Assembly (NCBI GenBank): GCA_937858255.1
Contig: CALLZQ010000051.1
Span: 1 to 7,627, forward strand
DNA from: an uncultured Tabrizicola sp.
GTDB lineage: Bacteria; Pseudomonadota; Alphaproteobacteria; Rhodobacterales; Rhodobacteraceae
Direction of reading: 5' to 3'
DNA: 7,627 nucleotides
Shown: positions 1 to 5,835 of the stretch, one piece after another
How positions within the stretch are numbered: position 1 is the stretch's first letter
Layout of the letters: every line of letters starts with the position of its first letter
The notes under the pieces: generated by a model
The model's database searches: none
What the model was told of the DNA's origin: nothing
What the model saw: the letters and a program-made list of their open reading frames with translations, nothing else
Program-made: the position numbers and the translations under genes

Positions 1-25
1 GTCGCCGGGCTTCAGCTCGTAGCAG

Positions 26-490
26 GTGTCCGCGACGACGGGCGTGCCGGCGGCCATGGCCGAGATTCCCGCGCCCAAGGCCGAAGTCATTCTGACGGTT
101 GACGGGGCGATCAGTGCGGCCCAGCCTGTCGAGCTTGACCTTGACGGCCTGAAACCCCTGCCGGCCGAACCCTTCAAGACCTCGACCATCTGGACCGAGG
201 GAGAATTGACCTTTACCGGCGTTCCGCTCAAGACGCTGATGCAAGAGGTGGGCGCAACCGGCACTGTCGTCATTGCCGAGGCGCTGAACGGCTATGCCGT
301 CGAGGTGCCGCTGGACGGGCTGGAGGACAAGGCGCCGATCCTTGCCTATCTGATTGATGGAGAGCCGTTCTCGCGCCGCGACAAGGGGCCTCTCTGGGTA
401 GTTTTCCCCTATGACTCGGATGATCGCTACAAATCCGAGACCATCTATGCCTACAGCATCTGGCAGCTTCGCAAGATCACCGTGAAATAA
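26..490 (+). CDS. small SUOX-fold (molybdopterin oxidoreductase-like) protein, probably exported; 5' end uncertain
   Basis: The 154-residue product resembles the short alphaproteobacterial proteins usually labelled 'oxidoreductase, molybdopterin-binding'. Visible blocks are VILTVDGAI (residues 21-29), TIWTEGELTFTGVPLKTLM (about 54-72), LNGYAVEVP, KGPLWVVFPYDSD, and the closing YSIWQLRKI. These match the first and last parts of the sulfite-oxidase/YedY fold. There is no cysteine anywhere, so the usual Cys ligand of molybdenum is absent and enzymatic activity is doubtful. GTG at 26 is the first start after an in-frame TAG at 20-22, but it has no clear Shine-Dalgarno sequence. Residues just before the conserved block (GVPAAMAEIP) look like the end of a signal peptide, and its hydrophobic core seems to lie in another frame upstream, so the true start may be outside the window or a frameshift may exist. 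ATG at 56 is an alternative start. The gene ends 20 bp before the hybrid kinase and is probably in one operon with it. Family assignment is moderately sure; function is inferred. Confidence 0.75.
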   Translation: MSATTGVPAAMAEIPAPKAEVILTVDGAISAAQPVELDLDGLKPLPAEPFKTSTIWTEGELTFTGVPLKTLMQEVGATGTVVIAEALNGYAVEVPLDGLEDKAPILAYLIDGEPFSRRDKGPLWVVFPYDSDDRYKSETIYAYSIWQLRKITVK

Positions 491-510
491 TCGGCAGGCA
501 AGCGAAACCG

Positions 511-3360
511 ATGCGGGACCTCGCGCTGACAGAACGACTGGATGAGGGCAATCGCAGGCACCTGCGCTTGCTTCGTTCCGTTGCGCTGATCTTTCTGGTC
601 ATGCTGGTCGTCGCGGGAAATGTGATCCTGTTTCGTCAGATCGACGTGCAGCTTGAACGCAGCTACACCGCTGAATCCGACAATACGATCTGGAACCTGT
701 CTCAGATCGAGGTTGAACTGTTGCAGTTTGAGGCGGCGCTTTCGGCGCTGCGGCTGTCGCCCGGCGACCGTCAGGCGCTGGATCGGGTGCGGTTGCGCTT
801 TGACCTGCTTTATTCCCGGGTGGAATTGGCCAGCCAGACCCGCCGCACCCGGAACTCGCTGCTGATCCAAAGCGAGGATTGGGCGAACCTGACCGGCCCT
901 GACGGTCTGATGGCACGCGCGCTGGTTCTGATTGACGGGCCGGATGATGCGTTGATCGCACAGGCGCCGCTGTTGGGCGATCTGACCGCCGATGTGACCG
1001 CTGCGCTGCGTGATGAGATCGTCGCCACGACCCTCGATTCGATCGAACGTTCCGAGGGCCAGCGGCATGAGCTGCAATCCTCGCTGCAACTGTTTTCGGC
1101 CGTTGCGCTGGGATTGATGGGGGTGATGGCCGGCATGACCATCGTCATCTATCTACAGGGCCGGGCGCGCGAACGGCACCGGCAGGAACTGGCCCAGGCC
1201 GTGTACAACCTGCGGATCACCATCGATTCCTCGCTGGAGGCGGCGGTCATTCTTGATCATGCGGGGCGGGTGATCGGCTGTAACCGGGCTGGCGCCGAGA
1301 TGTTTGACTATCGAGAGGGCGGCGATGTCAGCCGCTATCTCTCGGATGTGCTGCGCGATGTGCAGCGCGGCGCGCGTGGCATCGAGTCGGGCGAGGCCGC
1401 CTGCCAGTCGGGCGGGGCGCGCGGGCGGATCACCATGACCGGCACGCGCCGCGACGGAAACAGCTTCCCGCTGGAGATTTCGCTGGCGCAGGCGCAGAGC
1501 GCGGCAGGCAAACCTATCGCCATTGCCTTTCTGCGCGACATCTCGCGCCGGGTCGAGCGCGAGCGGGTTCTTTCCGAAGCCCGCGATGCCGCGCTGAAGG
1601 GTGAAGAAGCCAAGTCACGCTTCCTTGCCGTGATCAGCCACGAGATGCGGACGCCGCTAAACGGTCTGCTTTCGGCGGTTGAATTGCTGGCGACGGCGGC
1701 GCCGCTGAATGAGCGGCAGACCTGGCTGGCACGGGTGATCGAAAACTGCGGCCGCGCAACGCTGGAACAGGTCAACAATGTCCTCGACCTGACCAGCCTG
1801 AACAGCGGCGACGCGGTGATGGCAACCGCCGATGTGTTTTCGCCACGCGAATTGATGGAAGAGATCCTTGCCAAATTCGAGCCAGAGGCCCGTCAACGGG
1901 GCAACAGCATCGGGCTGACCATCACGGGCAACCTGCCCGATCAGTTGCGCGGGCGCAGCGATTTGCTGCGGCGGGCAATGACCAATCTGGTCTCGAATGC
2001 GGTCAAGTTCACTGAAAATGGTCGCGTGACCCTGAGTCTGGATGCACAGCCGGCGCGCAGCGAGGGGCAGGTTGCGCTGCGAATCTCGGTGGCGGATACC
2101 GGTGTCGGCATTGCCGATGCTGATCTGCACCGCATCTTCAGGATTTTCGAGACGCTGGATTCCTCTTACTCGCGGCTGCGTCAGGGCAGTGGCCTTGGTC
2201 TTGGCCTTGCCAAACTCGCGGCCGAGGCGATGGGCGGGCGCATCACCGTGACCAGCCGCAAGGGCGAGGGCAGCACCTTTTCCATTTTCCTCAATCTGGC
2301 GGTGTCTTCCGGCCCGGTTGCGGTGGCGGCGAAAGACAACAGCCCAGCCGTTGATTTTCAGGCATGGGCCTCTGAGACGGACCTTAACCTCGCCCCGCAG
2401 GCCGAACCGGCCGGGCAGCCGCTGCGCCTGCTCTTGGTCGAGGACAATCCGGTAAACCGCGAGTTGCTGGCCGAATTGCTGAGCCTTCGCGGTCATACGG
2501 TGATCGAGGCGGCCAATGGTGCCGAGGGCGTCGAACGGGCCAACAACGAAGATCTCGACGCCATTCTGATGGATATCTCGATGCCGGTGATGGATGGGAT
2601 GGAAGCCTCACGCCGGATCAGGGCCGGGGGCCGCTCGGCCCGGGTGCCGATCATTGCCGTCACCGCCAATGCGGATTCTCATCCTGCGGAAGAGTTTAAG
2701 GCCTGCGGCATTTCCGAGGTTCTGGGCAAGCCCGTGGACATTCGCCAGATCGAGGCGGCGCTGCGCCGTCAGATCTTGCCGGTCGAGCATCGGCCTGCGG
2801 CGCCGGCCAACCAACCGCAGCCGGTTATTGCGGCGGCGGCTGTCGCATCCCCCCCTTCGGCGCCGCGCAAGGCCGGGCGCGGGGGCAGGCCGGCGATCAA
2901 GCCCGCGCCCAAGAATAAACCCGCGCCCAAGGAGGTTCAGTTGCGACGGGTCACGCCGTCCCCGGGCGAGGAGGCCCCCCCCCGCGACGATGCCGGCGAT
3001 CCTCGGCGCGGCGCAGCGGCACTGCTTGATGAAGAGGTTCTGGCCGATCTGACCGAGTCGCTTGGCCCGGTCTATATCGGGCGGCTGGCCGAACGGTTTG
3101 TGAATGAGACTGAGGCGGCGCTGGCTTCGCTGACCCGGCATGAGGCCGAGGGCGATCTGGCGGCGGCGGCACAGGTTGCGCATAAGAATGCGGGGGCTGC
3201 GGCGTCACTGGGTCTGCGGGCGATGCACGGTGTTCTGGTCAGTTACGAGAGGGCCGCCAAGGCCGGCGACCATGCCGAGGCCAAGGCCAGCAAGGGGCGG
3301 ATCGAAGAAGTCAAATACGAGACCTTTTCCCTGCTGCGCCAACGCGGGATTACCGCCTGA
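511..3360 (+). CDS. membrane hybrid sensor histidine kinase (PAS-HisKA-HATPase-REC-HPt)
   Basis: This is a 949-residue tripartite phosphorelay kinase of the ArcB/BarA-like layout. A first membrane segment lies at about residues 22-41, a periplasmic domain of about 150 residues at 42-193, and a second membrane segment at about 194-216. A PAS-like domain follows (about 232-350), then a HisKA dimerisation domain with the H-box FLAVISHEMRTPLNG, phospho-acceptor His377. The ATPase domain shows the N-box NLVSNAVKFT (Asn496), G1 box DTGVGI (529-534) and G2 box GSGLGLGLA (559-567). The receiver domain (about 637-755) has acidic Glu644/Asp645, phospho-acceptor Asp688 in LMDISMP, Thr718 and Lys740. After a Pro/Ala/Lys-rich linker (about 756-835) comes an HPt domain (about 838-945) with His891 in AHKNAGAAASLG, a variant of the usual AHxLKG motif. 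All catalytic residues are present, so it should be active. The signal is unknown; the small SUOX-like protein encoded just upstream is a candidate periplasmic partner. The cognate output regulator is not in the window. ATG at 511 is chosen because the membrane segment follows at the right distance; its ribosome binding site is weak, fitting translational coupling to the gene before. Confidence 0.95.
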   Translation: MRDLALTERLDEGNRRHLRLLRSVALIFLVMLVVAGNVILFRQIDVQLERSYTAESDNTIWNLSQIEVELLQFEAALSALRLSPGDRQALDRVRLRFDLLYSRVELASQTRRTRNSLLIQSEDWANLTGPDGLMARALVLIDGPDDALIAQAPLLGDLTADVTAALRDEIVATTLDSIERSEGQRHELQSSLQLFSAVALGLMGVMAGMTIVIYLQGRARERHRQELAQAVYNLRITIDSSLEAAVILDHAGRVIGCNRAGAEMFDYREGGDVSRYLSDVLRDVQRGARGIESGEAACQSGGARGRITMTGTRRDGNSFPLEISLAQAQSAAGKPIAIAFLRDISRRVERERVLSEARDAALKGEEAKSRFLAVISHEMRTPLNGLLSAVELLATAAPLNERQTWLARVIENCGRATLEQVNNVLDLTSLNSGDAVMATADVFSPRELMEEILAKFEPEARQRGNSIGLTITGNLPDQLRGRSDLLRRAMTNLVSNAVKFTENGRVTLSLDAQPARSEGQVALRISVADTGVGIADADLHRIFRIFETLDSSYSRLRQGSGLGLGLAKLAAEAMGGRITVTSRKGEGSTFSIFLNLAVSSGPVAVAAKDNSPAVDFQAWASETDLNLAPQAEPAGQPLRLLLVEDNPVNRELLAELLSLRGHTVIEAANGAEGVERANNEDLDAILMDISMPVMDGMEASRRIRAGGRSARVPIIAVTANADSHPAEEFKACGISEVLGKPVDIRQIEAALRRQILPVEHRPAAPANQPQPVIAAAAVASPPSAPRKAGRGGRPAIKPAPKNKPAPKEVQLRRVTPSPGEEAPPRDDAGDPRRGAAALLDEEVLADLTESLGPVYIGRLAERFVNETEAALASLTRHEAEGDLAAAAQVAHKNAGAAASLGLRAMHGVLVSYERAAKAGDHAEAKASKGRIEEVKYETFSLLRQRGITA
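2902..2931 (+). repeat. two copies of a 12-bp direct repeat in the kinase linker
   Basis: CCCGCGCCCAAG occurs at 2902-2913 and again at 2920-2931 with an 18-bp period, encoding the KPAPK-N-KPAPK stretch (residues about 797-807). It is part of a low-complexity, basic, Pro/Ala-rich flexible tether between the receiver and HPt domains. Such repeats can expand or contract in frame and change tether length. Confidence 0.8.
2975..2983 (+). repeat. homopolymer run of nine C in the kinase linker
   Basis: Nine consecutive C lie in the codons for Ala822-Pro823-Pro824-Arg825, between the receiver and HPt domains. Reading the other frames by eye, loss of one C would bring in a TGA at 3050-3052 and gain of one C a TGA at 3027-3029. 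Either change would remove essentially all of the HPt domain while leaving the kinase and receiver intact. A shorter run of seven C sits at 2849-2855 in the same linker. Whether the tract varies in nature is not known from this sequence. Confidence 0.9.
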
Positions 3361-3374
3361 ACCTGCCGCCTGTG

Positions 3375-4175
3375 TCAGTTGTCCTGACCGTCGGCTGGCG
3401 CCCCGTCAGACACGACGGGGGTTTCAGCTGCCGGCCCCTGTCCAAGGGCCGCCTCCTCATCTGCGACCGCTGACGGGGCCATCTCATCGGGATTTTCCTG
3501 CCCGCCGAAGTCGCCGGTCAGAATCGCCAAAGACAGATCCGTCATGGTGATCTTCTTTGCCACGGGCCCCGCCGACTCGTCGATGTCGCGCATCCGGCTT
3601 TCCAGTTGCGCCCCGCTCTCGCCGCTCTGGCTACCCGAGGGGTCTTGCGTCCAGGTGGTGACGTCGCCGCTGCCCGCCCTGCCGGCCCGGTCGAGCGGCC
3701 CGGTATTGCGCAGGTCGAGCCTGCGGCTGTCGTCCTCTTGATCATGGGCCTCGGGCCTGTCCGGCGCGTGATCTTGTGCCGCCATCTCGGCCAAGAGCCC
3801 CGCAGCCGAGGCCGTGCCGATGGTTGCCGGTGGTGGCCTTTGTCTGGCAGAGCGGCCGACCTCGGGCGGGGGGCGGGCCCGGCCATCGGTCGCCCCCCCT
3901 TGAGCGGCTTTTTCCTGTCCCGCCGTGGACGGTGGCAGCGCTGCGGCAGATGGATTCAGGGCCGCGCCGCCCCCCCGTTGCGACAACAGCGCGATGCGGG
4001 CGGCGATGGCCCGCCGCCGCTTGGCCGGCGTCCAGGACCCTGCGGCGAGGCCCAGTGATCGGGCATCCTCGACCGGATCAGCGCCCTGCCAGGCGGCGAC
4101 AAAAGCCGCGGCAAAGGCCTGCAACCGGGCATGGTTGCAGCCGGGACCATTTGCCAAGGCGCTTTTTCTGCCCAT
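3375..4175 (-). CDS. unrecognised 266-residue protein, divergent from the flagellar operon
   Basis: I do not recognise this protein. The coding call rests on an open frame of 266 codons with G/C-biased third positions and a good ribosome binding site, AGGAAAGG (complement of 4183-4190), 7 bases before the ATG at 4175-4173. The N-terminal part (residues about 1-66) is basic and alpha-helical in character, with AFAAAFVAAWQGADPVEDARSLGL followed by TPAKRRRAIAARIALLSQ. It could be a small helical, possibly helix-turn-helix-like domain, which is a weak inference. Residues about 67-205 are rich in Gly, Ala, Pro, Arg and Asp and look disordered. A more ordered short block, KKITMTDLSLAILTGDFGG (207-225), precedes an acidic Ala/Pro/Glu-rich tail. 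No signal peptide or membrane segment is seen. It converges on the kinase gene with a 14-bp gap and is divergent from flgB, so a link to flagella is possible but rests on position alone. Two runs of seven G (opposite 3893-3899 and 3970-3976) occur in its coding strand. Overlapping plus-strand open frames here look like shadows. Confidence 0.65.
   Translation of the reverse strand: MGRKSALANGPGCNHARLQAFAAAFVAAWQGADPVEDARSLGLAAGSWTPAKRRRAIAARIALLSQRGGGAALNPSAAALPPSTAGQEKAAQGGATDGRARPPPEVGRSARQRPPPATIGTASAAGLLAEMAAQDHAPDRPEAHDQEDDSRRLDLRNTGPLDRAGRAGSGDVTTWTQDPSGSQSGESGAQLESRMRDIDESAGPVAKKITMTDLSLAILTGDFGGQENPDEMAPSAVADEEAALGQGPAAETPVVSDGAPADGQDN
3401..3424 (+). terminator. possible intrinsic terminator for the kinase transcript
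   Basis: A perfect 7-bp inverted repeat, CCCCGTC (3401-3407) and GACGGGG (3414-3420), encloses a 6-base loop and is followed by GTTT. It lies 41 bp after the kinase stop codon, inside the 3' end of the convergent minus-strand gene. The T tract is short, so termination strength is uncertain. On the minus strand no T run follows the hairpin, so it would act mainly on plus-strand transcription. Confidence 0.4.
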
Positions 4176-4182
4176 CTGCCGG

Positions 4183-4190
4183 CCTTTCCT
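4183..4190 (-). promoter_or_regulatory. ribosome binding site of the divergent 266-residue gene
   Basis: On the minus strand this reads AGGAAAGG, 7 bases before the ATG at 4175-4173. It is the strongest evidence for that start and for the gene being real. It lies only 5 bp from the sigma-54 promoter element of the opposite strand. Confidence 0.65.
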
Positions 4191-4195
4191 GAACT

Positions 4196-4210
4196 TGGCA
4201 CGCTCCTTGC
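4196..4210 (+). promoter_or_regulatory. sigma-54 (RpoN) -24/-12 promoter of the flgB operon
   Basis: The sequence TGGCAC-GCTCC-TTGC matches the sigma-54 consensus TGGCAC-N5-TTGC exactly. The invariant GG (4197-4198) and GC (4209-4210) are separated by exactly 10 bases. Transcription would begin near 4222, giving a leader of about 55 bases before flgB. Sigma-54 promoters need an enhancer-binding activator. In Rhodobacter sphaeroides fla1 genes this job is done by FleQ/FleT with RpoN2, and a similar arrangement is inferred here. I could not identify the activator site with confidence. Confidence 0.88.
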
Positions 4211-4276
4211 CTTAAACGGCATGATCCGGTGCGGGCTTAGGCCGCGCCGCCGCGAGAGCGACGAAGAGAGAGGCAG

Positions 4277-4669
4277 ATGACCGTCAATTCGTTTCGGGAC
4301 AGTTTGAACCTGCACGCCAGCGCGCTTGCCCTGCGCGAGGAACGCGCGGCCGTGCTGACCTCGAATATCGCCAATGCCGCGACACCGCATTTCAAGGCGC
4401 GGGACATCGATTTTGGCGAACGCCTGTCCGCCGCGATCGGGCAGGGGCCGATGCACTCTACCCATGCGCTGCATTTTCAGACCGGCGGTACGGCGGCGCC
4501 CGGCAGACTGGCCTATCGCGTGCCGGTCAATGCCGCGCTTGATGGCAATACCGTCGATCTGGCGACGGAACAGATGCAATTCGCCGAGAACACCGTGCAG
4601 TACCAGGCCAGCCTGCAACTGCTGAACCGCCGCATCGCCGGCCTGATGACAGCGATCAAAGGTGAATGA
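4277..4669 (+). CDS. flgB: flagellar proximal rod protein FlgB
   Basis: The 130-residue product has the normal FlgB length (about 130-138). FlgB forms part of the proximal rod next to the MS ring and is exported by the flagellar type III system without a cleaved signal peptide. The N-terminal helix and the motif [18 protein letters not shown] (residues 29-46) are the hallmark, matching the family's NIANxxTPxxKxRDIDF. The C-terminal helix (about 97-128, [22 protein letters not shown]) matches the family's closing amphipathic helix. ATG at 4277 is preceded by GAGAGAGG at 4266-4273, a good ribosome binding site. It is the first gene of the operon, about 67 bp after the sigma-54 promoter, and its stop overlaps the flgC start. 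Confidence 0.96.
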   Translation: MTVNSFRDSLNLHASALALREERAAVLTSNIANAATPHFKARDIDFGERLSAAIGQGPMHSTHALHFQTGGTAAPGRLAYRVPVNAALDGNTVDLATEQMQFAENTVQYQASLQLLNRRIAGLMTAIKGE

Positions 4670-4671
4670 TG
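4658..4671 (+). promoter_or_regulatory. flgB stop / flgC start overlap with tandem ATGATG
   Basis: AAAGGTGA (4658-4665) runs directly into ATGATG (4666-4671), with the flgB TGA at 4667-4669. The site couples flgC translation to flgB. Spacing favours the second ATG as the main start. Confidence 0.7.
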
Positions 4672-5085
4672 TCCCGCATTGAGAATGTTTTTGATGTCGG
4701 TGCCCGCGCCCTTTCCGCGCAGATGGTGCGGATGAACACGACCGCCTCGAACCTTGCCAATGCCGGCACCATCGCGGCCTCGCGCGAAGAGGCCTATCTG
4801 CCGATGCGCCCGGTATTTGAAACCGAATATGGCAATGCGACCGGCCACAGCCCGCTGGCCAGCGTCAAGGTGGACAAGCTGGTCTCGCTCTCGCGTGAGC
4901 CGGAGCGGGTCTTCATGCCCGATCATCCGCAGGCCGATCCCGAGGGCTTTGTCTGGCGCTCACCGGTGAATACCGAAGAAGAGATGGTCGAGATGCTCGA
5001 AGCCTCGCGCCAGTACCAGAACACGCTTGAGGCGGTTTCGACGCTGCGGGCCCTGATGGCGCGCACGCTGTCGATGGGAAGCTGA
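4666..5085 (+). CDS. flgC: flagellar proximal rod protein FlgC
   Basis: The 139-residue product is a proximal rod subunit, close to the usual 134-138. The N-terminal helix with [12 protein letters not shown] (residues 24-35) and the C-terminal block [30 protein letters not shown] (101-130) match the family's NV.EEMV.M..ASR.YQ.N.E signature. The start is an ATGATG: the first ATG (4666) overlaps the flgB stop by 4 bp and the second (4669) by 1 bp. AAGG at 4659-4662 lies 3 bases from the first and 6 bases from the second, so the second ATG, giving 138 residues, may be the real start. Overlap suggests translational coupling with flgB. No fliE follows, unlike the flgB-flgC-fliE order of many alphaproteobacterial clusters. 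Confidence 0.96.
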   Translation: MMSRIENVFDVGARALSAQMVRMNTTASNLANAGTIAASREEAYLPMRPVFETEYGNATGHSPLASVKVDKLVSLSREPERVFMPDHPQADPEGFVWRSPVNTEEEMVEMLEASRQYQNTLEAVSTLRALMARTLSMGS

Positions 5086-5104
5086 CCGGAAGAAGGGAAA
5101 CCAG

Positions 5105-5779
5105 ATGATTGACACGCTGTCACGAACCGGCCTGCCCATCGTGGAAGAGCGTAGCACCTCGGCCGCGACCGGGGTTGAGACTCTGGGCCAAAAGGATTTT
5201 CTGACGCTGCTGACGGCGCAGATGAAAAATCAGGACCCGCTGAATCCGATGGAGAATGGCGAGTTTCTGGCCCAGATGGCGCAGTTTTCCACCGTGGCCG
5301 GGATCGACCGGGTCAACGAAACGCTGAAGTCAATGACCGACGGCCTGCGCGAAAGCCGGATGGCGACAGCGACCAATCTGCTGGGCCATCAGGTGCTGGT
5401 GTCGCAATCGCTGGCCCGGCCCGATGCCGAGGGGCTGGTTTCTGGCGCGGTTGAACTGGATGCCCCGGCCGAGGCGGTGATCGTCACCTATAGCGATGCC
5501 GCGACGGGCGAGATCCTCCACAGCGAGGATCTGGGGGCGCAAAAGCCGGGTGCGGTGACATTCGGCTGGGCAGGGCTGGGGGCGGAAGATGTGGCCGCCC
5601 GCCGCGCCCTGCGGATCAGTGCCACCGCGCTGACCGAAACCGGCGCCCGCGAACTGCCGACCTCGGTCTATGCCCGTGTCACCTCGGCCCGGGCGGGTGG
5701 CTATGCCTCGGGCGAAATCACCCTCGAAGTCGAGGATTTCGGCGCGCTGAACGCGCTGGAAGTCACGGCCTTCCGATAA
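5105..5779 (+). CDS. flgD: flagellar hook assembly cap protein FlgD
   Basis: The 224-residue product is the scaffold that caps the growing hook and allows FlgE subunits to polymerise; it is not part of the finished flagellum. The conserved N-terminal region is clear: KDFLTLLTAQMKNQDPLNPM (residues 30-49) followed by NGEFLAQMAQFSTVAGIDRVN (51-71). NLLGHQVLV (91-99) begins the C-terminal beta-rich region with the Tudor/Ig-like folds known for the family. Length fits (about 220-235). ATG at 5105 has AGAAGGGA at 5091-5098 as ribosome binding site. It begins 19 bp after flgC. Confidence 0.96.
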   Translation: MIDTLSRTGLPIVEERSTSAATGVETLGQKDFLTLLTAQMKNQDPLNPMENGEFLAQMAQFSTVAGIDRVNETLKSMTDGLRESRMATATNLLGHQVLVSQSLARPDAEGLVSGAVELDAPAEAVIVTYSDAATGEILHSEDLGAQKPGAVTFGWAGLGAEDVAARRALRISATALTETGARELPTSVYARVTSARAGGYASGEITLEVEDFGALNALEVTAFR

Positions 5780-5835
5780 CGAAACCTTACTTCCGCGCCG
5801 GCAGGCGACCCCGCAACCCCAGAAAGGACATACCC

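Larger units (their letters stand above)
4176..4276. other. 101-bp divergent intergenic region
   Basis: This stretch separates the minus-strand 266-residue gene from flgB. It holds the minus-strand ribosome binding site, the sigma-54 promoter toward flgB, the roughly 55-base flgB leader and the flgB ribosome binding site. No convincing sigma-70 type -35/-10 pair was seen for the minus-strand gene. Its transcript must begin within or beyond the sigma-54 element, so the two promoters probably overlap. Confidence 0.7.

Noticed and set aside
68..79. CCCGCGCCCAAG occurs here and also twice in the kinase linker, suggesting a dispersed repeat
   Set aside because: All copies encode Pro-Ala-Pro-Lys in the same frame with the organism's preferred codons, so shared codon use is enough.
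2191..2216. Short tandem-like repeat of CTTGG units
   Set aside because: It is simply the Gly-Leu-Gly-Leu-Gly-Leu G2 box of the kinase ATPase domain.
451..2496. Long minus-strand open frames opposite the kinase gene (451-1089, 1335-1874 and 1657-2496)
   Set aside because: They are opposite a gene with unmistakable conserved domains, show Arg/Gln/Gly-rich composition typical of antisense frames in GC-rich DNA, and contain no recognisable motif.
2869..2925. AT-hook-like stretch (AGRGGRP followed by KPAPK repeats) in the kinase linker, suggesting DNA binding
   Set aside because: The AT-hook core is RGRP flanked by basic residues; here it is RGGRP. A basic low-complexity tether explains it as well.
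3375..4175. The minus-strand gene as a hook-length control protein (FliK), because of its Ala/Pro-rich middle
   Set aside because: It lacks the FliK C-terminal domain pattern (LxLxPxxLGxVxV-like) and is shorter than usual for FliK.
3544..4215. Several plus-strand open frames opposite the 266-residue minus-strand gene
   Set aside because: Their products are Arg/Pro/Gly-rich, overlap one another in different frames and lack a good ribosome binding site, while the minus-strand frame has one.
5780..5835. Possible separate promoter for flgE in the gap after flgD
   Set aside because: No -24/-12 element or credible -35/-10 pair is visible; only a ribosome binding site is supported.
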